Part shown: positions 23,301 to 32,336 of the stretch, in pieces
How the letters are laid out: each line of letters starts with the position of its first letter
How positions within the stretch are numbered: position 1 is the stretch's first letter
Assembly (NCBI GenBank): GCA_038257845.1
Contig: JBBSQL010000029.1
Span: forward strand, 1-36,896
From: JAFDXJ01 sp038257845
GTDB lineage: Bacteria > Bacteroidota > Bacteroidia > Chitinophagales > Chitinophagaceae
Reading direction: 5' to 3'
DNA length: 36,896 nucleotides
Translations under genes and position numbers: made by a program
The notes under the pieces: model-generated
What the model was told of the DNA's origin: nothing
The model's database searches: none
What the model saw: the letters and a program-made list of their open reading frames with translations, nothing else

Positions 23301-25019
23301 TTATATTTTATCCATTTCCGTTTCTACAAATCCCATTAATTCACGAATATAGTTTGGAGAAAAATCTAATTTTAAACCAGCGGCTTCATATAATTCCGGA
23401 AGTGTTTTAGTGCCACCCAATGAAAGTGCGTGAATATAATTTTGCAATGCACTGTCCTGATTTTTTTTGAACTGCATCCAAAGCCCGATGGCACCAAGTT
23501 GTGCAATACCATATTCAATATAATAAAACGGTACTTCAAATAAATGTAATTGCCGTTGCCAGGCTATTTCACGATATTTTTCTAAACCTGAATAATCAAT
23601 TATACCAACAGAAAATTCTTCCACAATTCTCATCCATTCATCCGTTCTTTCCTGCACAGAATGATTTGAATTTTCATAAATCCAATGTTGGAATTTATCA
23701 ATCTTTGCGATCCATGGAAAAATAGTTATTACTCTTTCAAGCTGGTGCATTTTCGCGCGTTTCAAATCATTTTTATCATCAAAAAAAGTATCCCAATATT
23801 CCATGCTGAAAAGTTCCATGGCCATACTCGCCACTTCGGCAATTTCCATGGGATATTCTTTGAAAGCACTGAGGGAAAGCGGGTGCGTTAGAAAAGATTG
23901 TACGGCATGCCCGCCTTCATGGACCATGGTAGTAACATCACTCATTTGCCCTGCGGCATTCATAAAAATAAATGGTGCACCGGATTCTGCAAGCGGGCAG
24001 TTATAACCGCCGGGTGCTTTGCCTTTGCGGCTTTCCAAATCAAAATGATTGAGTGCATCCATCTTGCGAATACAGCCAGCAAAAAAAGGATTTAATTTTT
24101 CAAAACAGGCTTCCGTTTTTTCCAGTAAATCTTTACCATCTTTGAATGGATGTAATGGCGCAAGACCGCCCGGTTCTACTTCTGTATCCCAGGGCCTGAA
24201 GTCATCAATGCCTAATGCAGCTTTTTTATGTTCATAAATTTTCTTTGCCAACGGCACAACGTGCTGCTTCACCGATTCATGAAAAAGTGTGCAATCTTCT
24301 TTTGTATAATCAAAGCGTCCAAGCTCCACAAATTTATAATTGCGGTAATTTTTAAAGCCTGCATTTTCTGCGACTTGCTGCCTGCGTGCTATTAATTCAG
24401 TATATAATTTATCCAGTTCATATTTATCCTGCAATCTTCTTTCCTGGATTTTACGATATACATCTTCCCGCAATTTTCTATCAGGATCTTCTAAAAATTT
24501 TGATGCTTGTTGTAAAGTATATTCTTTCCCATTTATTTCCACACTCATCCTTCCGGAGATCACACCGTATTGTTGCTGCATCACACTCAACTCCGCCTGG
24601 ATAGGAATATTTTTTTCACGGAATAATTCAATATTTTTTTTCACACTTCTTAAGTATGGAAAAAAAATCGATTGATCCAATTCGGAAGTAAAAGGATTTT
24701 CTATTAATTTTTTATTCAAAAGATCTGCATAAGGTTGAATATGTGGTTGTATTTCCATGCAGAAAAAAGTGAATGCATCTTCCAGTGATTTATCTGTGGT
24801 ATCACAGGTCATTTTTATTTGGCGCCAGCACGCATCTTCACTCACTGCGGCTTCGAGTTCACTCATGTCCAGCAGCCATTGATCCAAATCTGTTTTAGAA
24901 TTAATTTCTCTTTCCAATAATTTTTTAAACCAGGGTTCAAGTTCTGCCCATGTAGTTATAGAAAAATCTTTTGCTAAAAAATGCCTGGGCAATTTTTTAA
25001 TATCGCTTGTGTATGCCAT
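23301..25019 (-). CDS. M3 family metallopeptidase (oligoendopeptidase F-like)
   Basis: 572 residues from the ATG at 25019-25017; a TTG immediately upstream is not needed. The zinc site is HEGGH (His367, Glu368, His371) in TTMVHEGGHAVQSF, with the third ligand in EIAEVASMAMELF about 24 residues on. The N-terminal half is helical with the oligoendopeptidase-F-type segment EDVYRKIQERR. No signal peptide is seen, so it acts in the cytoplasm, trimming short peptides. Length fits the family. It is read in the same direction as the DUF5606 gene, 45 bases downstream of it. Confidence 0.9.
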   Translation of the reverse strand: MAYTSDIKKLPRHFLAKDFSITTWAELEPWFKKLLEREINSKTDLDQWLLDMSELEAAVSEDACWRQIKMTCDTTDKSLEDAFTFFCMEIQPHIQPYADLLNKKLIENPFTSELDQSIFFPYLRSVKKNIELFREKNIPIQAELSVMQQQYGVISGRMSVEINGKEYTLQQASKFLEDPDRKLREDVYRKIQERRLQDKYELDKLYTELIARRQQVAENAGFKNYRNYKFVELGRFDYTKEDCTLFHESVKQHVVPLAKKIYEHKKAALGIDDFRPWDTEVEPGGLAPLHPFKDGKDLLEKTEACFEKLNPFFAGCIRKMDALNHFDLESRKGKAPGGYNCPLAESGAPFIFMNAAGQMSDVTTMVHEGGHAVQSFLTHPLSLSAFKEYPMEIAEVASMAMELFSMEYWDTFFDDKNDLKRAKMHQLERVITIFPWIAKIDKFQHWIYENSNHSVQERTDEWMRIVEEFSVGIIDYSGLEKYREIAWQRQLHLFEVPFYYIEYGIAQLGAIGLWMQFKKNQDSALQNYIHALSLGGTKTLPELYEAAGLKLDFSPNYIRELMGFVETEMDKI

Positions 25020-25064
25020 CAATAAATTTTTTGAAATGAAAAAATGAAAAGCCCTAAAAAAATA

Positions 25065-25571
25065 TTACTCCGCTTTTTTCTTGCGTGCTGATTTCTTAGG
25101 TGCAACTTTTTCTTCTTCCGGGGATATTTCTTTTTCCGTTTCTGCAACAGGTTCTTCTAACTCATCTGTTTCTTCTTCTGTTGTTTCTTCGGTGAGTTTA
25201 ATTTCTACATTTGCTGCCTTCAATGAACTAAACCATTTCACCATTTTTTTCAGGTCGCTTGTGTAAACTCTGTCGAAATCCATAGTCGGATAAACTTTGG
25301 TAAAATATTTTTTTATTGCCGCCGCATCATTCAGGTCAGGTAGTTTTTCTGTTGATGCATCCATGGCCAATAATACTTCCGCCAGGTTTACATTTTCATT
25401 TTCAGTATACACTTCAATTCCTTCCAGGTGTGAAAAATTATGTATGCGGGAAGAGACAAATTTGGTGCTATTGTCGTCCAGTGAGCGAACAATCGCGCCA
25501 TCTGTTTTGCTTCCAACCAACTCGAATAAACCACTCATTCCAGTGACAGAAATTATTTTATGATAGTCCAT
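25065..25571 (-). CDS. DUF5606 family protein
   Basis: 168 residues. The N-terminal 110 residues (DYHKIISVTGMSGLFELVGSK, IEVYTENENVNLAEVL, YPTMDFDRVYTSDLKKMVKW) match DUF5606, a Bacteroidota family. The C-terminal 50 residues are a Glu/Thr-rich stretch followed by a short Lys/Arg-rich end, low-complexity and probably disordered. The function is unknown. It lies upstream of the M3 peptidase on the same strand. Confidence 0.82.
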   Translation of the reverse strand: MDYHKIISVTGMSGLFELVGSKTDGAIVRSLDDNSTKFVSSRIHNFSHLEGIEVYTENENVNLAEVLLAMDASTEKLPDLNDAAAIKKYFTKVYPTMDFDRVYTSDLKKMVKWFSSLKAANVEIKLTEETTEEETDELEEPVAETEKEISPEEEKVAPKKSARKKKAE

Positions 25572-25678
25572 TTACTTTTTATTTGATTTATATTTTTGCA
25601 ATATAAACAGGGATTTGCAAAAAAAAATTTTGTTTATGTGAAAATTCATTTTTCCTCAATAAGAAAAATAATTATGCA

Positions 25679-27064
25679 TCAATATTGATCTGTTAATCCG
25701 AAAATGGGCTTCCTGCTTTGCCATTTCCCTTTCGTAAAATCAGGAATCTTCTGAAGTGTACCGCCTTCTTTTATAGATAGTTCGCTCAATGGCGTAATCG
25801 CATACCAGGTTGCCAGGTCATAGACATCCAGCGGGAATGGATCTTTTCTTTTCAAACATTCTATAAATGCATTATCCACGAAAAAATCCATGCCACCATG
25901 GCCTGCGCCTTCTGCTTGTTTTTCAAACCGTTTCCAAAGTGGGTGGTCATATTTTTCTAAATACTTTTTTGAATTTTCCCAGGTATGTTCAGGACTTATG
26001 CCTTCTATATACACCATGCCTTCATCAAATCCACCGGCATGAAAATCCTGCCACAAACCATTCGTTCCCTGCACCCGAAAACCAAGATTATATGGACGAG
26101 GGTTGGAAACATCATGTGTAAGCATGATCGTTTCTCCATTGGCACATTGAAGTTGCGTGGTCACTATATCCCCTTCGTTAAATTTCACTTTCGCATTCGG
26201 ATGATTCGGCCCGCCTTTCGGGCTGTCTATAATATATTTATGCAGTCCACGTGCTTTAGATGCGATTGAAGAAAGTGCAGTCAGCCTGTTTCCGCGATTG
26301 AGATCGATCATTGTGGCAACAGGACCTAAGCCATGCGTGGGATACAATTCACCATTGCGTTTAACATTATGTTCTGTGCGCCATTTCGCTTCGCTAAATG
26401 CATTTATTCCAAAATCTACACCTGCATTCCAACTGTCTCCATCAGTAAATAAAACGTCGCGAAGATCGTGCTCATAGCCACCACGAAGATGTAATATTTC
26501 TCCAAAAATATTTTGTTTGACCATATTAAAAATGGCCATTACATCCCGACGGTAACATACATTTTCCAGCATCATCACCGGCAATTTTGTTTTCTCTGAA
26601 GCTTCAACAATATCGAAACAATCCTGCAATTTGATGGCGCCACAAACTTCAACGCCGGGAATTATTCCTGCATGCAAAGCATCCATTGCCTGTATGATAT
26701 GCCATTCCCAGGGTGAAGAAATAAATACCGCATCTATGTCTTTTCGCGCCAGTAAATTTTTATAATCTTCATTTCCATTTGTAAATTCTACAGGAGCTGC
26801 TTTACCAAATTTTTTGACCATTTTTTGCGCATCTTCCATCATTTTTTTATCAGGGTCGGCCATGGCGATCACTTCCACATCATCGCGCTTCAGCATTTCT
26901 GCCAAATGCGTTTGCCCGCGCAAACCCACTGCAATCATACCGATACGGATCTTCGCCGGTTTATTATTTGCAAATAATTTTAAAGAAGGATTAATAGTTC
27001 CTGCAACAGCTCCTGCAATGGCTGCTTGTTTTACAAATTTGCGTCGGTTATAACTTTTCTGCAT
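25679..27064 (-). CDS. Gfo/Idh/MocA family protein, GH109-like, with Tat signal
   Basis: 461 residues from the ATG at 27064-27062; ten further open codons upstream are ignored because the ATG gives a clean Tat signal NRRKFVKQAAIAGA. The NAD-binding Rossmann motif is IGMIAVGLRGQTHL, followed by DVEVIAMADPD, SSPWEWH and GVEVCGA. MLENVCYRRDVMA and GGYEHDLRDV are phrases I associate with glycoside hydrolase family 109 (NAD-dependent alpha-N-acetylgalactosaminidases). The predicted location is the periplasm with bound NAD. The sugar specificity cannot be read; other secreted Gfo/Idh/MocA proteins remain possible. Monocistronic and divergent from trmB. Confidence 0.82.
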   Translation of the reverse strand: MQKSYNRRKFVKQAAIAGAVAGTINPSLKLFANNKPAKIRIGMIAVGLRGQTHLAEMLKRDDVEVIAMADPDKKMMEDAQKMVKKFGKAAPVEFTNGNEDYKNLLARKDIDAVFISSPWEWHIIQAMDALHAGIIPGVEVCGAIKLQDCFDIVEASEKTKLPVMMLENVCYRRDVMAIFNMVKQNIFGEILHLRGGYEHDLRDVLFTDGDSWNAGVDFGINAFSEAKWRTEHNVKRNGELYPTHGLGPVATMIDLNRGNRLTALSSIASKARGLHKYIIDSPKGGPNHPNAKVKFNEGDIVTTQLQCANGETIMLTHDVSNPRPYNLGFRVQGTNGLWQDFHAGGFDEGMVYIEGISPEHTWENSKKYLEKYDHPLWKRFEKQAEGAGHGGMDFFVDNAFIECLKRKDPFPLDVYDLATWYAITPLSELSIKEGGTLQKIPDFTKGKWQSRKPIFGLTDQY

Positions 27065-27174
27065 ACACTTTACATTTGTGGTAAACTTAATCAATTAATC
27101 AACATAAAATTCAACTTAAAAAGCATTTTAAATGGCTTAAAAATTAAAATAAATTGCTTCCTATCTTCGCAGTC

Positions 27175-27858
27175 ATGGCACAGAAAAAATTAGCACGTTT
27201 CGAAGCAATCAATCATTTTCCCAATGTGCTGCAATACCCGGAAAATATGGCGGGAAAATGGAATGATTTTTTGAAAAATAAAAATTCCATTACGCTGGAA
27301 CTGGCATGTGGTAAAGGAGAATACGCAGTTGGTCTGGGAAAAATGCATCAGGAACGAAATTTTATTGGTGTTGATATAAAAGGGAATCGTATATGGAAAG
27401 GCGCGAAAACCGCGCTGGATAAAGGTTTGAATAATGTTGCTTTTTTGCGCACACAAATTGATTTTATTGATACCTATTTCCAGGCAAATGAGATTAGTGA
27501 AATCTGGATCACATTTCCTGACCCGCAACTGAGCCAGTCAAAACAAAAAAAAAGATTGACGCATCCAAAATTTTTACGGTTATATAAAAAGTTTTTAGCG
27601 CCAAACGGGTTGGTTCATTTGAAAACAGACAGTCCCGATTTGTATGCATTTACAAAAGAAGTGATACGCATTTTCGGTTTATCAATTTTGCAGGATGAAA
27701 CAAATATTTATGCAAAAGAATTTATACATGAAGAATTGAAAATAAAAACCTTTTATGAAACGCTCGATATTTCCGGGAGTAAAAAAGTTTTTTATCTACA
27801 GTTTAAAATTGATAGTGAATTCCCAATCGAAAAAGATGTTCTTTTAAAACCTGTTTAA
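27175..27858 (+). CDS. trmB: tRNA (guanine-N7-)-methyltransferase
   Basis: 227 residues from the ATG at 27175. A TATCTTCG box (27162-27169, one mismatch to the -7 consensus) lies just before it, arguing against the longer frame from 27154. The SAM-binding motif is LELACGKGEYAVGLG (41-55) with GVDIKGNRIW next. ITFPDPQLSQSKQKKRLTHPKFL carries the FPDP..K..H.KRR-type signature of TrmB. It methylates G46 in the variable loop of tRNAs. The copper regulator starts 23 bases downstream, perhaps by read-through. Confidence 0.93.
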   Translation: MAQKKLARFEAINHFPNVLQYPENMAGKWNDFLKNKNSITLELACGKGEYAVGLGKMHQERNFIGVDIKGNRIWKGAKTALDKGLNNVAFLRTQIDFIDTYFQANEISEIWITFPDPQLSQSKQKKRLTHPKFLRLYKKFLAPNGLVHLKTDSPDLYAFTKEVIRIFGLSILQDETNIYAKEFIHEELKIKTFYETLDISGSKKVFYLQFKIDSEFPIEKDVLLKPV

Positions 27859-27881
27859 TATTTCATATCTTACTTCCTGAA

Positions 27882-28439
27882 ATGAAGCTCTATATAAAAA
27901 ATATGGTTTGTAACCGCTGCATCATGGCAGTAAAACAGGTATTCGAAAAAATGAAATTACAAACGCTGAATATATCAATGGGTGAAGTGGAATTGAAAGA
28001 TCCGCTTACTAAAAAACAGGAAAATGAATTGCAGGAAAATTTGAATTCATTGGGATTTGAATTATTAGATGATCAGAAACAAAAGCAAATTGAAAAAATA
28101 AAAACCCTGCTTATTCAAAAAGTTCAGACAGGTGACATACAAGAGCATTTCAGTATCACTGATTTTCTTACACAAAAAATACACAAAGATTATAGCCAGC
28201 TTTCAAAATTGTTCTCTGAAGTAGAAGGCATTACTATTGAACAGTTTTTTATTTTACAAAAAATTGAGAAAGTAAAAGAATGGCTTATTTACAATGAAAT
28301 TAACCTCAGTGAAATCGCCTGGAAACTGGGCTATAGCAGTGTTGCGCATCTTTCGGCACAATTTAAAAAAGTGACCGGTCTTACACCTTCCGCATTCAAA
28401 AAAATAGGTGGCAACAGAAAATCACTGGATCTTATTTGA
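27882..28439 (+). CDS. AraC-type regulator with N-terminal heavy-metal domain
   Basis: 185 residues. Residues 1-62 form a small HMA-like domain with CNRC (CxxC, residues 10-13) and the beta-alpha pattern of copper chaperones. Residues 80-180 carry the AraC helix-turn-helix pair, with SEIAWKLGYSSVAHLSAQFKKVTGLTPSAFKK as the second HTH. There is no large sugar-binding domain. Lying 83 bases upstream of a copper ATPase on the same strand, it is best read as a copper-responsive activator that binds Cu(I) through its CxxC. Similar gene pairs are common in Bacteroidota. Confidence 0.85.
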   Translation: MKLYIKNMVCNRCIMAVKQVFEKMKLQTLNISMGEVELKDPLTKKQENELQENLNSLGFELLDDQKQKQIEKIKTLLIQKVQTGDIQEHFSITDFLTQKIHKDYSQLSKLFSEVEGITIEQFFILQKIEKVKEWLIYNEINLSEIAWKLGYSSVAHLSAQFKKVTGLTPSAFKKIGGNRKSLDLI

Positions 28440-28495
28440 CATAATAATACAAATCTTTTCCAATATTCTATAACATTCCTGCGGCAAATGCAAGA

Positions 28496-28503
28496 TACCT
28501 TTG
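28496..28503 (+). promoter_or_regulatory. -7 element upstream of the copper ATPase
   Basis: TACCTTTG, a perfect TAnnTTTG box, lies 18 bases before the ATG at 28522. No TTTG is found at -33, fitting an activator-dependent promoter, possibly of the neighbouring AraC-type protein. Confidence 0.45.
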
Positions 28504-28521
28504 TGCTATAATAATTTAATT

Positions 28522-31041
28522 ATGACACATACATATATAATTAGTGGAATGACTTGCTCCGGTTGCAAGGCAACAGTTCAACGCCAGTTATCACAGGTAG
28601 AAGGCGTAAAAAATGTTTCCATTGATTTAGCAACTGGTGAAGCAACCATTGATATGGAGAAGCACGTTCCTACAACTGAATTAAAATCTGCTTTAAAAGA
28701 TTTCAAATATAAGATTGAAGAAAAAAATGGTTCTCATACGATGCCTCAGCCTGATGTAAAGAATGAAAAAGAATCTTCGCATAATCATATTCATAACACA
28801 TCGAATAACAGTGATGGAAAATATTATTGCCCGATGCACTGCGAAGGCGATAAGATGTATGATAAGCCCGGCGATTGTCCTGTATGCGGGATGAGCCTGG
28901 AAAAAGTTCCTTCTCCTGCGGCGCAGAAAACACAATATACCTGCCCGATGCATCCGGAAATTATTCGTGATGCACCAGGCTCCTGCCCGATTTGCGGAAT
29001 GGATCTTGTTCCCCTGCATCCTGCAGAAGATGAAGAAAACAAAACATATAATTCGTTAGTGAAAAAGTTTAAGATAGCCTTGATTTTTACGCTTCCCATT
29101 TTCATCGTTTCGATGTCTGATATGCTTCCCGGAAATCCATTCCATAAAGTATTCAGACAGGAAACTTGGAACTGGATACAATTTGGTTTGTCATTACCAG
29201 TAGTCTTTTATAGCGGTTGGATGTTTTTTCAAAGGGCATGGAAATCCGTCATTACATGGAAGCTGAATATGTTTACATTAATTGGTATTGGTACAGGCGT
29301 AGCATTTTTATTCAGCATTACAGCGATGCTTATTCCGGAAATTTTTCCTGCACAATTTAAAACGGAAAGCGGAACAGTATTCGTTTATTTTGAAGCGGCA
29401 ACAGTAATACTTACACTTGTTTTATTAGGACAACTTTTGGAAGCAAGAGCACACAGCAGAACCAGTGGAGCTATAAAAGAATTATTAAAATTAGTACCAT
29501 CAGATGCTATACTAATAACAAACGGTGAAGAAAAAATTATTCCGATTGATGAAATAAAGAAAGGGGATTTATTAAGAATAAAACCTGGGGGTAAAATTCC
29601 TGTTGATGGAATATTAGTGGAAGGTGAAGGGAGCATTGATGAATCCATGATAACCGGGGAGCCTATTCCTGTTGACAAAAAAATAGATGACAACGTCACT
29701 TCAGGAACAATAAATACAACGAAGTCTTTTGTGATGAAAGCAGAAAAGATTGGCTCAGAAACCTTGCTTTCGCAAATCATAAAAATGGTGAATGAAGCAA
29801 GCCGTTCAAAAGCGCCTATTCAAAAGATCACTGATAAAGTTTCATCTTATTTTGTGCCTGCAGTTGTAGCCGTTTCTATCATTACATTTATTGCATGGGT
29901 AATGTGGGGGCCGGAACCAAAATATGTGTATGCTTTGGTGAATGCCATTGCGGTATTGATTATCGCATGTCCCTGCGCATTGGGTTTGGCCACTCCAATG
30001 AGCGTGATGGTAGGCGTTGGCAGGGGTGCCCATTCAGGCGTACTAATAAAAAATGCTGAAGCCCTGGAAAAAATGGATAAAATTGATACACTCATAATTG
30101 ACAAGACTGGAACTATAACAGAAGGCAAACCATCCGTAGAAAAAGTTGTTGCTGAAACAAATTTTAAAGTGGATGATTTATTACAAAAAATTGCTTCACT
30201 CAATAAATACAGCGAGCATCCATTAGCAGAAGCCGTGGTGAAATATGGCAAAGAAAAAAAGATAATATTTTCTGATGTAAAAGATTTTCATGCCATTGCA
30301 GGTAAAGGTGTTGCAGGTACAGTTGATGGGAAAAAAGTTGCCCTGGGAAATAAAAAATTAATGGAGGAAACGAATTCTTCCATTGCTGAAAGTTTAGATG
30401 CACAAGTAAGCAATGAACAGAAAGCAGGCAAAACAGTATCTTATATTTCCATAGATAATGTTACCGTTGGTTACATAACTATAACAGATAAAATAAAAGA
30501 GACAAGCAAACAGGCCATTGAAACATTAATTAAAAACCATGTGGATGTTATTATGCTTACCGGCGATAATGCAAATACAGCGAAGGCAGTCGCAGATGAA
30601 TTAAATTTATCAGGATATAAAGCGGAATACTTACCGGAAGATAAAATGAATGAAATTAAAAAATTGCAGGCGGCAGGTAAAATAGTCGCCATGGCGGGTG
30701 ATGGCATTAATGATTCGCCTGCTTTGGCACAGGCCGATGTTGGTATTGCCATGGGTACGGGAACAGATGTGGCCATAGAAAGTGCAGCCATTACTTTGGT
30801 AAAAGGAGATTTGCAGGGAATTGTAAAAGCCAAAAACTTAAGTCATGCTGTAATGAAAAATATTCACCAGAATTTATTTTTTGCATTCATCTATAATGTG
30901 GTTGGAATACCTATTGCGGCCGGGGTTTTATTTCCTTTTTTTGGAATCTTATTATCGCCCATGATTGCAGCAGCGGCCATGAGTGTAAGTTCGGTTTCGG
31001 TAATTGCTAATTCACTGCGTTTAAAGCGTTTAAATTTATAA
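28522..31041 (+). CDS. copA: Copper-exporting P1B-type ATPase with HMA and two heavy-metal-binding domains
   Basis: 839 residues from the ATG at 28522. Residues 3-65 are an HMA domain with CSGC (12-15). Two heavy-metal-binding (CPM...CPxCGM) modules follow: YYCPMHCEGDKM...CPVCGM and YTCPMHPEI...CPICGM, about residues 95-160. After them come membrane helices, the TGEP actuator motif (SMITGEPIPVDK), the copper-specific CPC motif (Cys483-Pro-Cys485), DKTGT with the phosphorylated Asp527, the SEHPLA nucleotide-binding motif, TGDN, and GDGINDSPAL (727-736). All catalytic motifs are intact. It exports Cu(I) from cytosol to periplasm. It sits behind the CxxC AraC-type regulator and ahead of periplasmic copper proteins. 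Confidence 0.94.
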   Translation: MTHTYIISGMTCSGCKATVQRQLSQVEGVKNVSIDLATGEATIDMEKHVPTTELKSALKDFKYKIEEKNGSHTMPQPDVKNEKESSHNHIHNTSNNSDGKYYCPMHCEGDKMYDKPGDCPVCGMSLEKVPSPAAQKTQYTCPMHPEIIRDAPGSCPICGMDLVPLHPAEDEENKTYNSLVKKFKIALIFTLPIFIVSMSDMLPGNPFHKVFRQETWNWIQFGLSLPVVFYSGWMFFQRAWKSVITWKLNMFTLIGIGTGVAFLFSITAMLIPEIFPAQFKTESGTVFVYFEAATVILTLVLLGQLLEARAHSRTSGAIKELLKLVPSDAILITNGEEKIIPIDEIKKGDLLRIKPGGKIPVDGILVEGEGSIDESMITGEPIPVDKKIDDNVTSGTINTTKSFVMKAEKIGSETLLSQIIKMVNEASRSKAPIQKITDKVSSYFVPAVVAVSIITFIAWVMWGPEPKYVYALVNAIAVLIIACPCALGLATPMSVMVGVGRGAHSGVLIKNAEALEKMDKIDTLIIDKTGTITEGKPSVEKVVAETNFKVDDLLQKIASLNKYSEHPLAEAVVKYGKEKKIIFSDVKDFHAIAGKGVAGTVDGKKVALGNKKLMEETNSSIAESLDAQVSNEQKAGKTVSYISIDNVTVGYITITDKIKETSKQAIETLIKNHVDVIMLTGDNANTAKAVADELNLSGYKAEYLPEDKMNEIKKLQAAGKIVAMAGDGINDSPALAQADVGIAMGTGTDVAIESAAITLVKGDLQGIVKAKNLSHAVMKNIHQNLFFAFIYNVVGIPIAAGVLFPFFGILLSPMIAAAAMSVSSVSVIANSLRLKRLNL

Positions 31042-31118
31042 GCATGTATAATCAATTTGTTGCTATGTTAAAAAATAATTCGTATGTCGTTGTTTTAAAA
31101 AAATACTCAAAAAAAAAT

Positions 31119-31126
31119 TATCTTTG
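31119..31126 (+). promoter_or_regulatory. -7 element upstream of the HYC_CC_PP gene
   Basis: TATCTTTG, a perfect TAnnTTTG box, lies 8 bases before the ATG at 31135. No matching -33 TTTG is seen. It suggests separate transcription of the genes downstream of the ATPase. Confidence 0.45.
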
Positions 31127-31134
31127 AAATCGAA

Positions 31135-31596
31135 ATGAAGAAAAACATATCTATAAAAATAAAAGCCGCTTTGCTTCTAACTGTATTCTCATTGAATACA
31201 GTTATTGGCTTTGCTTGTGCGATGGGTGTAGATATGGGTTTTAATTCACTTCATCACGATACGGAAGAAACCACTGAAACTACGGTTCATATTCATGCTG
31301 ATGGTAATAAGCATAATCATCACGATGAAGTTGCAACGCATCACAACAATTCAAAAGAAGATTCAGAAAATGACGGTTGTTGCAATGATGGTGTTGTGAA
31401 GTTTCAAAGTTTAGATAAAAATATTAATACAAACGCATATTCTGTTATTAGTATTCCTGTATTTACAACAATACTTACCAATGTTTTTGGTCTTGATATG
31501 TTTGCACAGGAGCAATTTTCAAATCAGAAAAACATTGCTCAATTCTTTTATCCTCCTCCGGATATACGCATCTTAATAAAAAGTTTCCAAATTTGA
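31135..31596 (+). CDS. HYC_CC_PP family secreted His/Cys-rich protein
   Basis: 153 residues. A signal peptide (1-26) is followed by ACAMGVDMGF, a His-rich stretch (HHDTEE, HIHADGNKHNHHDE, THHNN; residues 39-70), a CCNDGVVKF motif near 82, and the C-terminal PPPDIRILIKSFQI. The CC and PP signatures with this ending fit the Bacteroidota HYC_CC_PP family seen next to copper genes. The His and Cys residues suggest periplasmic metal binding; this is inference. A 16-bp inverted-repeat arm overlaps its stop codon. Confidence 0.78.
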   Translation: MKKNISIKIKAALLLTVFSLNTVIGFACAMGVDMGFNSLHHDTEETTETTVHIHADGNKHNHHDEVATHHNNSKEDSENDGCCNDGVVKFQSLDKNINTNAYSVISIPVFTTILTNVFGLDMFAQEQFSNQKNIAQFFYPPPDIRILIKSFQI

Positions 31597-31677
31597 TTTA
31601 ATGTTTTTTTTTCCCAGTATGGCTGCATTGTATTGCCATGCATGTAAGTATTCTATTATTTAAACATTAAATCAAAT
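31591..31677. repeat. 16-bp perfect inverted repeat, 55-nt loop
   Basis: ATTTGATTTAATGTTT (31591-31606) and AAACATTAAATCAAAT (31662-31677) are perfect complements. The left arm overlaps the stop codon of the HYC_CC_PP gene; the right arm ends 3 bases before the ATG of the first DUF3347 gene. It could be an mRNA stem that hides the downstream ribosome site, or the ends of a small inserted element. Confidence 0.75.
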
Positions 31678-31680
31678 AAA

Positions 31681-32247
31681 ATGAAATCGAAGATTCACGA
31701 GCACAAAAACTCAATTATTATAGCGAGTAAAAAGATATTTTTAATAGTTGCATTCTTTACAACTATTACCATTCAATATTCCTTTGCGCAAGTTGTTCCA
31801 ACTGAGCAGGAGAATAACACAAAAACAACTCAATTATCCCAGGTACTCAATTCTTATTACGGTATCAAAAATGCGTTGGTGAATAGTGATGCAACAACTG
31901 CCGCTGCTAATGCTGGTGAGCTTTTAAAAGCCATCAATGCTGTTGATATGAAAGCACTATCAAATGCCGAACACAACGCATTTATGGCGGCGCAGGAGAA
32001 ACTTAAAACTGATGCCCAAACCATTGCAACTTCAAATAAAATAGAAGTTCAGCGTACAAGTTTTTCTACTCTTTCAAATAATATTTACACATTGGCAAAA
32101 GCCGCAAAACTTTCATCAGAGCCTGTTTACCAGCAGTATTGCCCAATGAAAAAGATGTATTGGCTAAGCAGCGAAGCAGCCATCAAAAATCCGTATTACG
32201 GTAATATGATGCTCACCTGCGGGAAAGTAACAGACACTTTAAAATAG
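31681..32247 (+). CDS. DUF3347 periplasmic protein (copy 1)
   Basis: 188 residues. A long basic N-terminus (1-20) leads into a hydrophobic signal (21-38, ending SFAQ). The mature helical domain has LNSYYGIKNALVNSDATTAAANAGELLKAI and ends with QQYCPMKKMYWLSSEAAIKNPYYGNMMLTCGKV, the DUF3347 pattern with a CPM and a TCG cysteine. This domain also occurs at the ends of CusB-type efflux proteins in Bacteroidota, so periplasmic copper or silver handling is likely. A paralogue follows 89 bases downstream. Confidence 0.85.
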   Translation: MKSKIHEHKNSIIIASKKIFLIVAFFTTITIQYSFAQVVPTEQENNTKTTQLSQVLNSYYGIKNALVNSDATTAAANAGELLKAINAVDMKALSNAEHNAFMAAQEKLKTDAQTIATSNKIEVQRTSFSTLSNNIYTLAKAAKLSSEPVYQQYCPMKKMYWLSSEAAIKNPYYGNMMLTCGKVTDTLK

Positions 32248-32259
32248 TAACAATTTAAC

Positions 32260-32297
32260 GGCATAACTCCAGGTTGCCTACAGCCTGGGATTATGCC
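32260..32297 (+). other. Stem-loop between the two DUF3347 genes
   Basis: GGCATAACTCCAGG (32260-32273) pairs with CCTGGGATTATGCC (32284-32297), 14 positions with one mismatch and one G-U pair, around a 10-nt loop. A T run follows 8 bases later (32307-32312), so it could be a partial terminator or an mRNA processing/stability element. Confidence 0.6.
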
Positions 32298-32336
32298 CAT
32301 ATCTGAATTTTTTAAACATACATAAAACAAAAAAAC

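Noticed and set aside
29385..30251. Antisense frames of 131 and 134 codons within the copper ATPase
   Set aside because: They mirror conserved coding sequence and lack any domain-like pattern.
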